DNA of 64,000 nucleotides from Spirosoma agri (GCF_010747415.1 NZ_JAAGNZ010000002.1:1-64000), one strand, 5' to 3'; shown: positions 52,926 through 62,745, counted from the first letter of the stretch. Numbers and translations: made by a program. The notes: a model not told the origin generated them from the sequence alone.

Positions 52926-55900
52926 ATGTGGATTGTTCGCTTAGCACTAGAGAAGAAATACACCATTGCCGTGATGGCGTTGCTGATCATGATCATGGGC
53001 GGGCTGTCGGTTACGCAAATGCCGACCGACATTTTTCCCAAGATCAACATTCCGGTCGTATCCGTACTGTGGGGCTACACCGGTCTGTCGACCAACGAAA
53101 TGGAGAAGATGATTACGAACTTCTCCGAAACGTCTATCATCAACAACGTTAGTGACATTCAGCGGCTCGAATCACAAACGTATAACGGCACCGCTGTCCT
53201 AAAAATCTATTTCCAGCCGACCGTTAAGATCGAAGAAGCCATTGCGCAGGTTACGGCCATTTCGCAAACGATTCTGGTTCGGATGCCGCCGGGCACGCAA
53301 CCGCCCCTTATAGTTCGCTACAATGCCACCGACGTTCCGGTATTGCAACTGGGACTTTCGTCCGATAGCCTGACGGAACCTCAGATTACCGACTATGCCC
53401 AAACGCGCGTGCGGCCCCAGATTTCGACGGTACCGGGAAGCCGGTTGTCGCAGGCCTTCGGCGGTAAGACCCGCCAGATTATGGTCGATCTGGAGCCGGA
53501 TCAACTGGTTGCGTACAACGTTACGCCCGAAGAAGTGCTGAGTGCCGTGGCCAATCAGAACCTGACCCTGCCGAGCGGTTCGCTGCGGTTGGGCGAGCGC
53601 GAATACAACGTCCGGCTGAACTCCAAGCCCGATGTCATTACGACCCTGAATGACGTGCCGATCAAGAATGTGGGTGGATCGACCGTACACATGCGTGACG
53701 TTGCCAACGTGCACGATGGATCGGCGGTACAGGCCAATATCGTGAAGCAGGACGGTAGTAAAGGCGTTCTGATGAGCATTGTGAAGACGGGTAATGCGTC
53801 TACCACCGAGATTGTCGATAAAATCCGGAACCAGATACTACCCACGGTTCGGGCTGCGGCCCCGTCGAATCTACGGATTCAGGAACTGTTCGATCAGTCG
53901 GTTTTCGTTCGGGCATCGATCAAGGGTGTACTGGTTGAGGGCCTGATCGCGGCTTTGCTAACGGCGGCTATGATTCTGCTATTTCTGGGCAGCTGGCGGA
54001 GCACACTCATTGTTGCTATTTCGATTCCGTTATCCATTCTGGCGTCGCTGATTACGCTCTACCTGCTGGGCGAAACATTGAATATCCAGACATTGGGTGG
54101 ACTGGCGCTTGCTATCGGTATCCTGGTGGATGACGCGACGGTGACGATTGAGAACATTCACCGGAACGAAGAACTGGGCATGCCGCTGCGGCAGGCGATT
54201 CTGGAAGGGGCACAGCAGATTGCCACGCCAACGCTCGTGTCGACGCTGACGATCTGTATCGTATTTACGTCGGTACTTTTTCTCGAAGGTCCGGCCCGGT
54301 TCCTGTTTGGTCCGCTGGCGGAGGCCGTTGTGTTCGCCATGCTGGCATCGTATGTGCTTTCGCGGACGCTGGTTCCGGCGCTGGCTGATCTGATGCTACG
54401 CGGGGAAACGCACGGTGCGGAAAGCAACGCGCACGGAACTCAGAAACGAGCGTCATTCTTCGGGCAAATCTACAACGGATTCAACCGCGGTTTCGATCGG
54501 TTTCAGACCCGGTACATGGGCGCGCTGGAATGGGTGCTTAACCACCGCCGGGCGGTGCTGGTATTGTTTCTGGTAGTAGTGGCGTTCACGCTGGTGCTGG
54601 TGCCGTTTGTGGGTCGGGATTTCTTCCCGAGGGTTGACGCCGGACAAATCAAATTGCATTTACGGGCACCGGCTGGTACCCGACTGGAATCGGCGGAGCA
54701 GGCAGCGGCCCAAACCGCCGAAATCGTTCGGTCCGTGATTCCTGAAGAGGAAGTCGGCTCGATTATCAGCAACATCGGGCTGACTTCCGAACGCTATAAT
54801 TTCATCTTTACGGACAACTCATCGGTCGGTGCGTCGGACGCCGAACTCTTGATTTCGCTCAGCGAAGAACGGTCGCGGCCCACTGACGACTACGTGCGGG
54901 AGATACGGGCGCGTTTGCGGGACGAAATGCCCGATGTTACGTATTTCTTTTTGCCTGCTGATATCGTTAGCCAGATCCTGAATTTTGGTCTGACCTCTGC
55001 CATCGACGTGCAAGTGTCGGGGTTCGACCGGGCGAATAATTTAAAAGTTGCTCGCGATATGCGCGATAAAATCGCTCAGATTCCTGGCGCTGTCGATGTA
55101 CATCTGCATCAGGTGCTGGACGCGCCCGAACTGTTCCTGGATGTTGACCGCGAACGGGCCGGGCAATTTGGTCTGACCGAGCAACGCATCGCGTCGAACC
55201 TGAACATTTCCTTGAGCGGTACGGGGCAGACCCGCCCGAACTTCTGGCCCGATCCAAACACGGGATTTCCTTACTTGATCGCAGTACAAACACCCCCTTA
55301 TAAACTGGATTCGTACGATAAGCTGCTTCGTACGCCCATCGTACCCGGTCAGGTTACCCCCCAACTTTTGAGCAACGTTACGACGGTGAAGCGCACTACC
55401 GCGCCGGTCATCATCAACCGGGTAAACACGCAGCCAAGCTACGATGTCTACGCGTCGGTCGAAAAAACGGACCTGGGTTCGGTAGCGAAGGCCTTGGAAA
55501 AACTCACCGCCGACTACAAAACCCAGCTTAAACCCGGCAATACCATTACGCTTCGGGGACAGGTCGAAAGTATGGAAAGCGCCTTCAGCCGACTTGGGTT
55601 AGGGATCGTCTTTGCCGCCTTGCTGGTCTATCTGCTTATGGTTGTTAATTTCCAGTCGTTCCGGTATCCGTTCATCATCATCACCGCTCTGCCGGGTGCG
55701 TTGTGCGGCATGGTCTGGATGCTGTTCCTGACCGGGACTACGTTCAGTATCCCGTCGCTGATGGGGGCGATTATGAGCGTGGGCGTTGCCACGGCGAATA
55801 GTATTTTGTTGGTTAGTTTTGCCAAGGATCATTTGCCCGAAGTAGGTGGTAGCGCCTATGCTGCGGCTCTGGAAGCGGGTCGGACGCGGCTTCGGCCCAT

Positions 55901-56090
55901 TCTGATGACTGCCATTGCCATGATTATCGGGATGTTGCCCATGTCGCTGGGTATCGGCGAAGGCGGAGAGCAAAATGCGCCATTGGGTCGGGCCGTGATC
56001 GGTGGATTGATTCTGGCTACGTTTACAACGTTGCTATTCGTGCCTGTAGTCTTTAGCTATCTGGTCCGCAAAACCACGAAAGTCAGTTAA
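52926..56090 (+). CDS. RND efflux transporter permease (AcrB/HAE1-like)
   Basis: A 1054-residue inner-membrane proton antiporter with twelve helices and two large periplasmic loops. The proton-relay region GILVDDATVTIENIHR (about residues 399-414) has both Asp residues; the N-terminal ALEKKYTIAVMALLIMIMGG helix and the repeated second half with RLRPILMTAIAMIIGM are typical. Drug or solvent export is likely; heavy-metal specificity is not indicated. First gene of an efflux operon with DUF952, adaptor and TolC genes. Confidence 0.92.
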   Translation: MWIVRLALEKKYTIAVMALLIMIMGGLSVTQMPTDIFPKINIPVVSVLWGYTGLSTNEMEKMITNFSETSIINNVSDIQRLESQTYNGTAVLKIYFQPTVKIEEAIAQVTAISQTILVRMPPGTQPPLIVRYNATDVPVLQLGLSSDSLTEPQITDYAQTRVRPQISTVPGSRLSQAFGGKTRQIMVDLEPDQLVAYNVTPEEVLSAVANQNLTLPSGSLRLGEREYNVRLNSKPDVITTLNDVPIKNVGGSTVHMRDVANVHDGSAVQANIVKQDGSKGVLMSIVKTGNASTTEIVDKIRNQILPTVRAAAPSNLRIQELFDQSVFVRASIKGVLVEGLIAALLTAAMILLFLGSWRSTLIVAISIPLSILASLITLYLLGETLNIQTLGGLALAIGILVDDATVTIENIHRNEELGMPLRQAILEGAQQIATPTLVSTLTICIVFTSVLFLEGPARFLFGPLAEAVVFAMLASYVLSRTLVPALADLMLRGETHGAESNAHGTQKRASFFGQIYNGFNRGFDRFQTRYMGALEWVLNHRRAVLVLFLVVVAFTLVLVPFVGRDFFPRVDAGQIKLHLRAPAGTRLESAEQAAAQTAEIVRSVIPEEEVGSIISNIGLTSERYNFIFTDNSSVGASDAELLISLSEERSRPTDDYVREIRARLRDEMPDVTYFFLPADIVSQILNFGLTSAIDVQVSGFDRANNLKVARDMRDKIAQIPGAVDVHLHQVLDAPELFLDVDRERAGQFGLTEQRIASNLNISLSGTGQTRPNFWPDPNTGFPYLIAVQTPPYKLDSYDKLLRTPIVPGQVTPQLLSNVTTVKRTTAPVIINRVNTQPSYDVYASVEKTDLGSVAKALEKLTADYKTQLKPGNTITLRGQVESMESAFSRLGLGIVFAALLVYLLMVVNFQSFRYPFIIITALPGALCGMVWMLFLTGTTFSIPSLMGAIMSVGVATANSILLVSFAKDHLPEVGGSAYAAALEAGRTRLRPILMTAIAMIIGMLPMSLGIGEGGEQNAPLGRAVIGGLILATFTTLLFVPVVFSYLVRKTTKVS

Positions 56091-56107
56091 CCTTTAGAAG
56101 CCTGCGA

Positions 56108-56431
56108 ATGAGCTTACTTTATCATGTTGTTCCGGCTTCGGTCTGGGCGACGTACGAAACAGCGTCGATGTACGAAGCCGATAGTCTACGGACAGAAGGG
56201 TTTATCCATTTATCGACCAGCAACCAGGTCAACGGCGTGTTGGATCGGTATTATCGGAACGTACCGGATTTACTGCTGCTACACGTTGACCCCGACCGTC
56301 TGGTGAACGAATTGAAATACGAGGTTTCGACCAATAACGAACGTTTTCCGCACCTCTATGGCCCGCTCAATAAGGACGCCGTAGTAACCGTAGAACGCTT
56401 GACACAAGTACCTATCAATCAACCTGTATGA
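56108..56431 (+). CDS. DUF952-family protein
   Basis: A 107-residue cytosolic protein. LYHVVPASVWA near the N-terminus, EGFIHLSTSNQV (about 30-41) and LKYEV..NNERFPHLYGPLN are hallmarks of DUF952, whose function is unknown. It is unexpectedly located inside the efflux operon: 17 bases after the permease and overlapping the adaptor start by four bases (ATGA), so it is translationally coupled to the pump. Confidence 0.82.
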   Translation: MSLLYHVVPASVWATYETASMYEADSLRTEGFIHLSTSNQVNGVLDRYYRNVPDLLLLHVDPDRLVNELKYEVSTNNERFPHLYGPLNKDAVVTVERLTQVPINQPV

Positions 56432-57528
56432 AAGCACTACGAGTGATTATTCCCTTGCTGCTGTTGATCGCGCTGTTTGTCTTTGCGGGGGTACTGCCCC
56501 GCATCAGGAACAGCCAGGAGCTAAAAGCTGCGGCCACCGAGGAGCGAAACCGCGAACCGATTGTTAACGTCGTGTCGCTCAAGCATTCATCTGATACGAC
56601 AGGTCTCACGCTGCCCGGCCAGATTCAGCCGTATCGTCAAACGCCACTCTACGCGCGGACACAGGGATTTCTGCGTCGCTGGTACGTGGATATTGGCGCG
56701 CAGGTCAAGCAGGGGCAGGTGCTGGCAACTATTGACGCCCCCGAACTTGATCAGGACATCATGCGGGCGAAAGCCGATCAGCAACTGGCCCAGACAAATC
56801 TGGATCGCCTGAAGAGCGTTCAACTGCCGGGCGCGGTGGCTAAGCAGGATATCGATACCCGACAGTCGGCAGTAGCGGTTGCGCAGGCTGCACTGGGTCG
56901 TTTACAGGCATTAAAAGATTTACAGCAGGTGCGGGCTCCATTTACGGGGGTGATCACGGCGCGGACGGCTGAGAATGGTACATTGGTTTCACCGGGTTCC
57001 GGACAGCCCCTGTTCACGATTTCCGAGCTGGGTATGTTGCGGGTATTTGTGGATGTGCCGCAAACTTATTATCGCTCCGTGAAGGTTGGTATGCCGGCAA
57101 CGGTCGTTATTCCGGAGCTAAAAAATCGCATTTTTGCGGGTAAAGTCGTTCGGACATCGGGAACACTGCGGAGCGATTCGCGTACCTTGCTGGCCGAAGT
57201 AGCGATTCCGAACCCAAAGCAGGAATTGCCGTCGGGACTGTACAACCAAGTGAAATTTAACATGATTGCAGCGAATTCGCCCATTCTCATTCCGGCTAAT
57301 GCCCTGCAAATGACAGCGGAAGGCGCTCGCGTCGTGGTCGTCGAAGCAGATCAGCGTGTACGATTTGTTCCCATCACACTGGGTCGGGATTTTGGCACCA
57401 CTCTCGAAGCGTCTAGCGGGCTAACCGGCCTGGAGCGTGTCGTGACCAACCCAAATGACCGGCTGCGTGATGGACAGAAAGTCCGCTTTCGTAAACCTGT
57501 CGCTGAAAAAACTGTAGCGCAACGATGA
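56428..57528 (+). CDS. RND periplasmic adaptor (membrane fusion protein)
   Basis: 366 residues with an N-terminal membrane anchor (LRVIIPLLLLIALFVFAGVL). The lipoyl-like halves (FLRRWYVDIGAQVKQGQVLA; VRAPFTGVITARTAENGTLV) surround a short coiled-coil hairpin, followed by barrel and membrane-proximal domains. It links the permease to the TolC protein. Overlaps by four bases at both ends show a tightly coupled operon. Confidence 0.92.
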   Translation: MKALRVIIPLLLLIALFVFAGVLPRIRNSQELKAAATEERNREPIVNVVSLKHSSDTTGLTLPGQIQPYRQTPLYARTQGFLRRWYVDIGAQVKQGQVLATIDAPELDQDIMRAKADQQLAQTNLDRLKSVQLPGAVAKQDIDTRQSAVAVAQAALGRLQALKDLQQVRAPFTGVITARTAENGTLVSPGSGQPLFTISELGMLRVFVDVPQTYYRSVKVGMPATVVIPELKNRIFAGKVVRTSGTLRSDSRTLLAEVAIPNPKQELPSGLYNQVKFNMIAANSPILIPANALQMTAEGARVVVVEADQRVRFVPITLGRDFGTTLEASSGLTGLERVVTNPNDRLRDGQKVRFRKPVAEKTVAQR

Positions 57529-59036
57529 AGAAACGTATTATTTATAGTGTATTGTTGGCTGTGGTCAGCACACCGATTTGTTGGTCAATCGTAAACGCGC
57601 AGACGACCCCACTCAACGCACCCGGCGGGGGCGTAACGGTTCAGCCGAGTGCCGCACCAGCTGGAGCAACGGGTTCGGTTCAACCGCAGGCACCCGTAAA
57701 CGGAGCGGCTGGTGGCGTAACAACATCGTCAGTTGGTGCCCCCGATCCGAATGCGCCGGTTCCGGCATTGACCATTACTGGCTTTAAGCGCTTCGGCGAT
57801 CCGGTGCTCGAATCGTTTATCCAGTTAGGGTTGGATAACAGCCCTAACCTGAAAGCTGCGCTTAGTCGCCTGGAAGAATCCCGCATCCGGGTTAAAATTG
57901 CCCAGTCGTTCTTGTCGCCCTCGCTGCGGAGTTCGCTGCTGGTGACAACGCAGAGCCTATCGGAACGTCGCCCGCTATCTGTGCCTAATCAGGCCGATCA
58001 ACTGCCACGTTTTCAACTGAACACGTTCCAGCTTCTGCCAATCGATGCCAGTTACGAAGTTGACTTGTTTAAACGGATTCGGAGCAGCATTGCCGTGGCC
58101 GATTTACAGGCGCAGGCCAGTGATGCCGACTACCAGTCGTTTCGGCTTACGCTGGCTTCGGACATTGCCCGGACGTATTTGCTGATTCGTGGAAATGACG
58201 CAGAGCAGGCCGTTTTTCGCCGGAATATCCAATCCCGCGATACGACGTTATCCATCATTCGCGAACGTTTCCGCGTTGGTCTGATCAACCAGATTGATGT
58301 ACAACGCGCCGAAACGGACTATGCTACGTTACAGGTGACACTTAAAGGACTTGAGCGGGGTCGTACGGAACTCGTCAATGGACTGGCTCAATTGTGTGCG
58401 CAGGACCCATCGCAGTTTTCGGTCCCGGTAGGAACGCTGCCAGCTACGGTACCAAGTTACCCATATGCCGCTGTGCAGATTGATCAACTTCAGCGTCGCC
58501 CGGATTTATTACAGTTCACGCGTCAGAATCAGATAGCGACTGCGCAGGTCACACTTCAACAAGCCAGCACGTTGCCAAGAGTAACACTGGTTGGATCGGC
58601 TGGGCTATTGTCGGGCCGGATCGGTCCGTGGTTCACCCCCAGTAGTGCCACGTACATTGTTGGCGTCAACGCATCGGTGCCTTTGTACGAGGGCCATCGG
58701 GCACGTCAGAATACGGCACTCTCCCGGCAACTGGTGCAGACGAACCAGCAGACCTATCAGCAGGCGTTGCAACTGGCTCAGCGTGATGCCGAAACGGCTT
58801 TAGATAATTTGACGATTTTACGGCAGCAAATTGATTTGCAGGGACAAACGCTGACGCTGGCCCGTCGTACCGAGCAATATAACCGCGAATTGTATTTGCG
58901 TGGTCTGGCAACGTATCTGGAAGTGCTTGATGCACAGCGTACTATATTGACGACAGAACAACAGTTGGTGCAACTCAGAAGCCAAGAAACACAATATGCC
59001 GTAGCACTTTTACGGGCTGTCGGTGGTGATTGGTAG
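57525..59036 (+). CDS. TolC/NodT-family outer-membrane efflux channel
   Basis: 503 residues with a signal peptide (cleavage after VNA, about residue 25), a Gly/Pro/Ala-rich segment (about 28-75) and the two efflux-protein repeats (FGDPVLESFIQLGLDNSPNL; GLATYLEVLDAQRTILTTEQ). No lipobox Cys, unlike many NodT-type proteins. It completes the tripartite pump and ends the operon at a hairpin. Confidence 0.9.
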   Translation: MKKRIIYSVLLAVVSTPICWSIVNAQTTPLNAPGGGVTVQPSAAPAGATGSVQPQAPVNGAAGGVTTSSVGAPDPNAPVPALTITGFKRFGDPVLESFIQLGLDNSPNLKAALSRLEESRIRVKIAQSFLSPSLRSSLLVTTQSLSERRPLSVPNQADQLPRFQLNTFQLLPIDASYEVDLFKRIRSSIAVADLQAQASDADYQSFRLTLASDIARTYLLIRGNDAEQAVFRRNIQSRDTTLSIIRERFRVGLINQIDVQRAETDYATLQVTLKGLERGRTELVNGLAQLCAQDPSQFSVPVGTLPATVPSYPYAAVQIDQLQRRPDLLQFTRQNQIATAQVTLQQASTLPRVTLVGSAGLLSGRIGPWFTPSSATYIVGVNASVPLYEGHRARQNTALSRQLVQTNQQTYQQALQLAQRDAETALDNLTILRQQIDLQGQTLTLARRTEQYNRELYLRGLATYLEVLDAQRTILTTEQQLVQLRSQETQYAVALLRAVGGDW

Positions 59037-59058
59037 TTAAGAAAAAATGAGGTTGAGT

Positions 59059-59112
59059 AACAAAAATGATCGTATGGATAGCGGATTAGCTGTTTATCCG
59101 ATTATTTTTGTT
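59059..59112 (+). terminator. Terminator-like hairpin after the RND operon
   Basis: AACAAAAAT pairs with ATTTTTGTT and GGATA with TATCC inside, giving an imperfect A/T-rich stem 22 bases after the TolC stop. Confidence 0.5.
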
Positions 59113-59229
59113 TGTCGACTATAGGTCGCTGCTTCTCATTCACTAAGAATCCTAAACTATTCGGATTTTTTTAGGTAAGATAGTAGCAACTTTGTCACAG
59201 TACCCTCTATTCTATCAAGATTATTATCA

Positions 59230-60300
59230 ATGAACCATACCTACGTTATCATTATGGCAGGGGGTGTCGGAACGCGTTTCTGGCCCTTTAGCCGAACCAG
59301 TTATCCTAAGCAGTTCCACGATGTTCTGGGCACTGGCCGGACATTGCTTCAGCAGACAGCCGACCGTTTCGATGGCGTCTGTCCACCCGAAAATATCTTT
59401 ATCGTTACCAGTTCGTTATACAAGGATTTGTGTCAGCAGCAGTTGCCACAGCTAACCGACGATCAGGTCTTGTGCGAACCAATCGCCCGGAATACAGCCC
59501 CCTGTATTGCCTACGCGTGTTATAAAATTGCCCAGAAGGACCCGGAAGCCAATATTGTGGTGGCACCCGCCGATCATATTATCCTGAAAGAAGAAGAGTT
59601 TCAGCGGACAATCCGTACCGCGCTGGACGCAACGCAAAGTCAGGACATTCTGGTAACGCTTGGTATTCAGCCCAGCCGGCCTGATACGGGTTATGGCTAC
59701 ATTCAGTACATTCCCGAGTCGGATAAAACGATTAAGAAAGTAAAGACCTTTACCGAAAAACCACATCTTGAACTGGCTAGACAGTTTGTGGAAAGTGGCG
59801 AATTTGTGTGGAACGCGGGTATTTTCGTCTGGAACGTACAATCTATCATCAAAGCGTTCGAAAAATACCTCCCCGAAGTCGCCGAGATTTTTGAGGAAGG
59901 TAAAGGTGCTTACTATACCGACGCCGAAGCTGCGTTCATCGACAAAGCGTACTCGCTCACCGGGAGCATCTCAATTGATAACGGTGTCATGGAAAAGGCG
60001 GAAAACGTGTATGTCGTTCTGAGCGATTTTGGTTGGTCAGATCTGGGTACCTGGAAGTCATTGTACGAAGTGTCCGACAAGAACGACGACTTCAACGTGA
60101 TCGACGGGCATGTGTTACTGTACGATACAAAAAACTGCATTATCAAAACGCCTAAAGATCGGCTGGTGGCAATCAACGGGCTGGATGGCTTCATCGTAGC
60201 GGAATACGACAACGTGCTGATGATCTGCCGGAAAGAAGACGAGCAGAAAGTGAAAGCGTTCGTTTCCGACGCGAAAGAACGGGGCAATCATTTCGTCTAA
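59230..60300 (+). CDS. manC: Mannose-1-phosphate guanylyltransferase
   Basis: Makes GDP-mannose from mannose 1-phosphate and GTP for glycan synthesis. The nucleotidyltransferase signature GGVGTRFWPFSRTSYPKQF is at about residues 12-30, and the active-site regions VAPADHIILKEEEF, FTEKP and WNAGIFVWN follow. At 356 residues it is the monofunctional form without the phosphomannose isomerase domain. It has no sugar-synthesis neighbours here and ends at its own terminator. Confidence 0.92.
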   Translation: MNHTYVIIMAGGVGTRFWPFSRTSYPKQFHDVLGTGRTLLQQTADRFDGVCPPENIFIVTSSLYKDLCQQQLPQLTDDQVLCEPIARNTAPCIAYACYKIAQKDPEANIVVAPADHIILKEEEFQRTIRTALDATQSQDILVTLGIQPSRPDTGYGYIQYIPESDKTIKKVKTFTEKPHLELARQFVESGEFVWNAGIFVWNVQSIIKAFEKYLPEVAEIFEEGKGAYYTDAEAAFIDKAYSLTGSISIDNGVMEKAENVYVVLSDFGWSDLGTWKSLYEVSDKNDDFNVIDGHVLLYDTKNCIIKTPKDRLVAINGLDGFIVAEYDNVLMICRKEDEQKVKAFVSDAKERGNHFV

Positions 60301-60311
60301 TCACTAACTAC

Positions 60312-60360
60312 GGAAAGAGCGATGTTGATACCGGCTTAGCCAGTTGACATCGCTCTTTTC
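60312..60360 (+). terminator. Intrinsic terminator of manC
   Basis: AAAGAGCGATGT (60314-60325) pairs perfectly with ACATCGCTCTTT (60347-60358), followed by TT; 11 bases after the manC stop. Confidence 0.75.
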
Positions 60361-60466
60361 TGTATGCTTGCTGGTAGACTACACCGATCAGGCTGATAAA
60401 AACTAGCCTATCCGGGCAATCAGATCGAAAGTGCTTTCGTTAGTTTTCCGAACTACCGACTGACTT

Positions 60467-61003
60467 GTGAAAAAAAATTTACTACCCTTCGTTATCTGCC
60501 TATCGCTGGTTGGTTTTCTCGCCGACTGTAAAGGGTCGTACCAGGAATTCTCACCCGCTCCCGGTGATCAGCGAATTGCGGGCACCTGGCAGCTTCGGGA
60601 GCGGCAGTACCCCAAAGATTCGGTGCTGTATGCCAAAAATTATACGTACGGCGTTGTTATTGTCGACAAGCAACAGGTGCGCGTTGTCTTAGACTCAACG
60701 CTTGTTCCCCGCGACACGTCTTTCTTTGCCAAACGTACCTACAGCAGCAATCCCCGACAAACGCTCACGTTTGCTTCCGACGGTAAGCTAACAGCCAGTG
60801 GCGACGAAATGACCTACTACAGCTCGACCAAGTATTTTCGCGTCGACTCAACAAGCCAGGATGGTTTGGGTGTCAATTTATACGTTAGCACCAACGGGGC
60901 TAACCAGTACTTTCGGCAGGGCGTCGCGTTTCAGAAGGATACGCTGTTCCTCAAACCCAAATGCGATGGCAACTGCTACCTGAAACTGGTTCGGGTACGC
61001 TGA
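60467..61003 (+). CDS. Putative small lipoprotein
   Basis: 178 residues from a GTG start (60467-60469). The signal ends in LADC (Cys21), a lipobox with an unusual Asp before Cys. The mature protein is beta-rich (AGTWQLRERQYPKDSV; TLTFASDGKLTASGDEMTYY), resembling lipocalin-like proteins of Bacteroidota, and contains a CDGNC pair near the C-terminus. No function can be given. It converges with the beta-lactamase gene. Confidence 0.68.
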   Translation: MKKNLLPFVICLSLVGFLADCKGSYQEFSPAPGDQRIAGTWQLRERQYPKDSVLYAKNYTYGVVIVDKQQVRVVLDSTLVPRDTSFFAKRTYSSNPRQTLTFASDGKLTASGDEMTYYSSTKYFRVDSTSQDGLGVNLYVSTNGANQYFRQGVAFQKDTLFLKPKCDGNCYLKLVRVR

Positions 61004-61011
61004 TACGCTGA

Positions 61012-61761
61012 TTAACCGCCTTTTCGTTCGAGGAGATTTAGGGTACGTTGTAGGGCCGGATGACCGAACGGAAGCGCATTCGATGACGCTGTTGTCGTCC
61101 AACTCTGGTGTCCCGGTATGATCAGGCTAGCCTTCGGGTAGCGTTTCTGTACGCGACGGATCGATGCAGGCCAGGCGGTCAAATTGGCATCGGCAATATT
61201 GCCTAAACTACTGGCTTCGACACTTTTTACGAAGCAGCCACCAAAAAGCAGTTTCTGTTCAGGTAACCACACAACAATGTTATCGGGCGCATGGCCTGCG
61301 CCGGGAAAGTAGGTTTCGATAGGTGTGCCACCGATCGAGAACGTCGTATCGTTTGGTAAGATGGCATCTGGTATCGGTGCTCCCTGTTCTTTGGCTAGTT
61401 TAGCGGTCAAGGGTGTACTAATTACCCGTGCTCCGTGGTTTCTCAGCAGTTCCGTGCCCGCCAATCGATCTTCGTGGGAGTGCGTAACAAGGGTAAGGAC
61501 GACTGAACGCTTCAAGTTAACACGAACCCAGTTGATCAGTTGCCGTGTCTGAGCCGTATCCCAGGGCGTATCGATCAACACGACTCCTTCTTTCGTATTA
61601 ACGATCAGACCATTTGACGGGAATAATTGACCGTTATACGTGTTATAAGAGGTATGAACGTAAACCGAAGGAGCAACCGACTTAACCGCTAACGTAGGGG
61701 ACTGGGCGTATACCCAGTGCTGAATCAGAAAGGCAACGAGTGCAATACCTCCGTAGCGCAT
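61012..61761 (-). CDS. Metallo-beta-lactamase, subclass B1-like
   Basis: 249 residues with a Sec signal (cleavage after YAQ, about residue 20). All six zinc ligands of subclass B1 are present: His94, His96 and Asp98 in HSHEDR, His157 in PGAGHAPDN, Cys176 in LLFGGCFVKS and His218 in IIPGHQSW. The size and the N-terminal VYVHTSYNTYNGQLFPSNGLIV strand also fit B1 enzymes such as those of other Bacteroidota. Periplasmic hydrolysis of beta-lactams including carbapenems is expected from the family but not tested. Confidence 0.85.
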   Translation of the reverse strand: MRYGGIALVAFLIQHWVYAQSPTLAVKSVAPSVYVHTSYNTYNGQLFPSNGLIVNTKEGVVLIDTPWDTAQTRQLINWVRVNLKRSVVLTLVTHSHEDRLAGTELLRNHGARVISTPLTAKLAKEQGAPIPDAILPNDTTFSIGGTPIETYFPGAGHAPDNIVVWLPEQKLLFGGCFVKSVEASSLGNIADANLTAWPASIRRVQKRYPKASLIIPGHQSWTTTASSNALPFGHPALQRTLNLLERKGG

Positions 61762-61857
61762 GGAACAATCTAGTTTTAATGTATTCGGTTGCTATCCAAT
61801 GTAAACTTGGCAAAAAAGATTGTTTTCTCCGGTAACCGAGCGGCTGAAAGGTGTATG

Positions 61858-62745
61858 TCAACCGACTTTGGCCAGTGCCCGAACGGGGAAGGTACCCACC
61901 CCCTTGAACTTAGGCGGGGTGGCGCTGAACATAAAACCGTCGGTTGGCAGGGCTGATAAATTGCATAAGTGCTCAACGATCAGAATTTCCGCCCCCAGCA
62001 GTATCGTATGGACCGGACGATGTCTACCCCGTGTGTCATCGATGTTATGTGAGTCAATTCCAACGAGTTTGACACCACAATCACGCAGGTAAGTGGCCGC
62101 ATCAGCCGTTAGAAACGGGTGATTTTCATAGTAGGTTTCGGTATTCCAGAAGTCAGCCCATCCCGTATGAATCAGAACGGCGCGATTTCTGATCTCGTAG
62201 TTTCGTAAATGCGCTTCGCTGACGGCTAGCGTTTCCGTATGGGGTACGTGAATGACAATACCTTCCAGATCGGTAAACGCATCCAGCTCCACGTCAGACA
62301 GGTCTTTTCCCTGCTCATACCGATGAAAAGGGCAGTCCAGATACGTACCGGTATTGGTAACCATCTCAATCTTTCCGATCTGAAATTCGGTCCCCTCCTC
62401 ATAAAACTGACGTGAGGTTTCACGGCTCAGGTAGTCGCAGACTATGGGCGCGGGTAAACCTTTGTACGTAACAAGTCCGTCTTCAATCGTATGGCTCAGG
62501 TCGATCAACCGACTCCGTTTGCCATCGCTGTTTACTGGAGTTCGCTTATGGGCTTCTATCAGAATTTCTTTGTTCAGAATTCGGGTTTTGCCAACCATAA
62601 GTAAGCGCAGATCGGCAATGATCGAATCAATCAGTTCCTGATCTGATATATCGTCACCAGTAATATCGAGTCTGAAATCGTCACCTTTCAGACTTCCACC
62701 ATTAGTGAAGTAGATCTCGAAATCGAATTTTACTCGTTTTTGCAT
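61858..62745 (-). CDS. Cyclase-family (PF04199-like) protein with altered metal motif
   Basis: 295 residues. After an N-terminal domain of about 75 residues (FDFEIYFTNGGSLKGDDFRL) comes a cyclase/kynurenine-formamidase-like fold beginning IDLSHTIEDGLVTYKGLPAP. The family metal motif HxGTHxDxPxH reads N131-TGT-Y135-L-D137-CPF-H141: two His ligands are replaced by Asn and Tyr, while Asp and the last His remain. Further conserved parts: VLIHTGWADFW, VGIDSHNIDD. Substrate unknown; cyclic amide or ester hydrolysis is the family role. No signal peptide. Confidence 0.8.
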   Translation of the reverse strand: MQKRVKFDFEIYFTNGGSLKGDDFRLDITGDDISDQELIDSIIADLRLLMVGKTRILNKEILIEAHKRTPVNSDGKRSRLIDLSHTIEDGLVTYKGLPAPIVCDYLSRETSRQFYEEGTEFQIGKIEMVTNTGTYLDCPFHRYEQGKDLSDVELDAFTDLEGIVIHVPHTETLAVSEAHLRNYEIRNRAVLIHTGWADFWNTETYYENHPFLTADAATYLRDCGVKLVGIDSHNIDDTRGRHRPVHTILLGAEILIVEHLCNLSALPTDGFMFSATPPKFKGVGTFPVRALAKVG

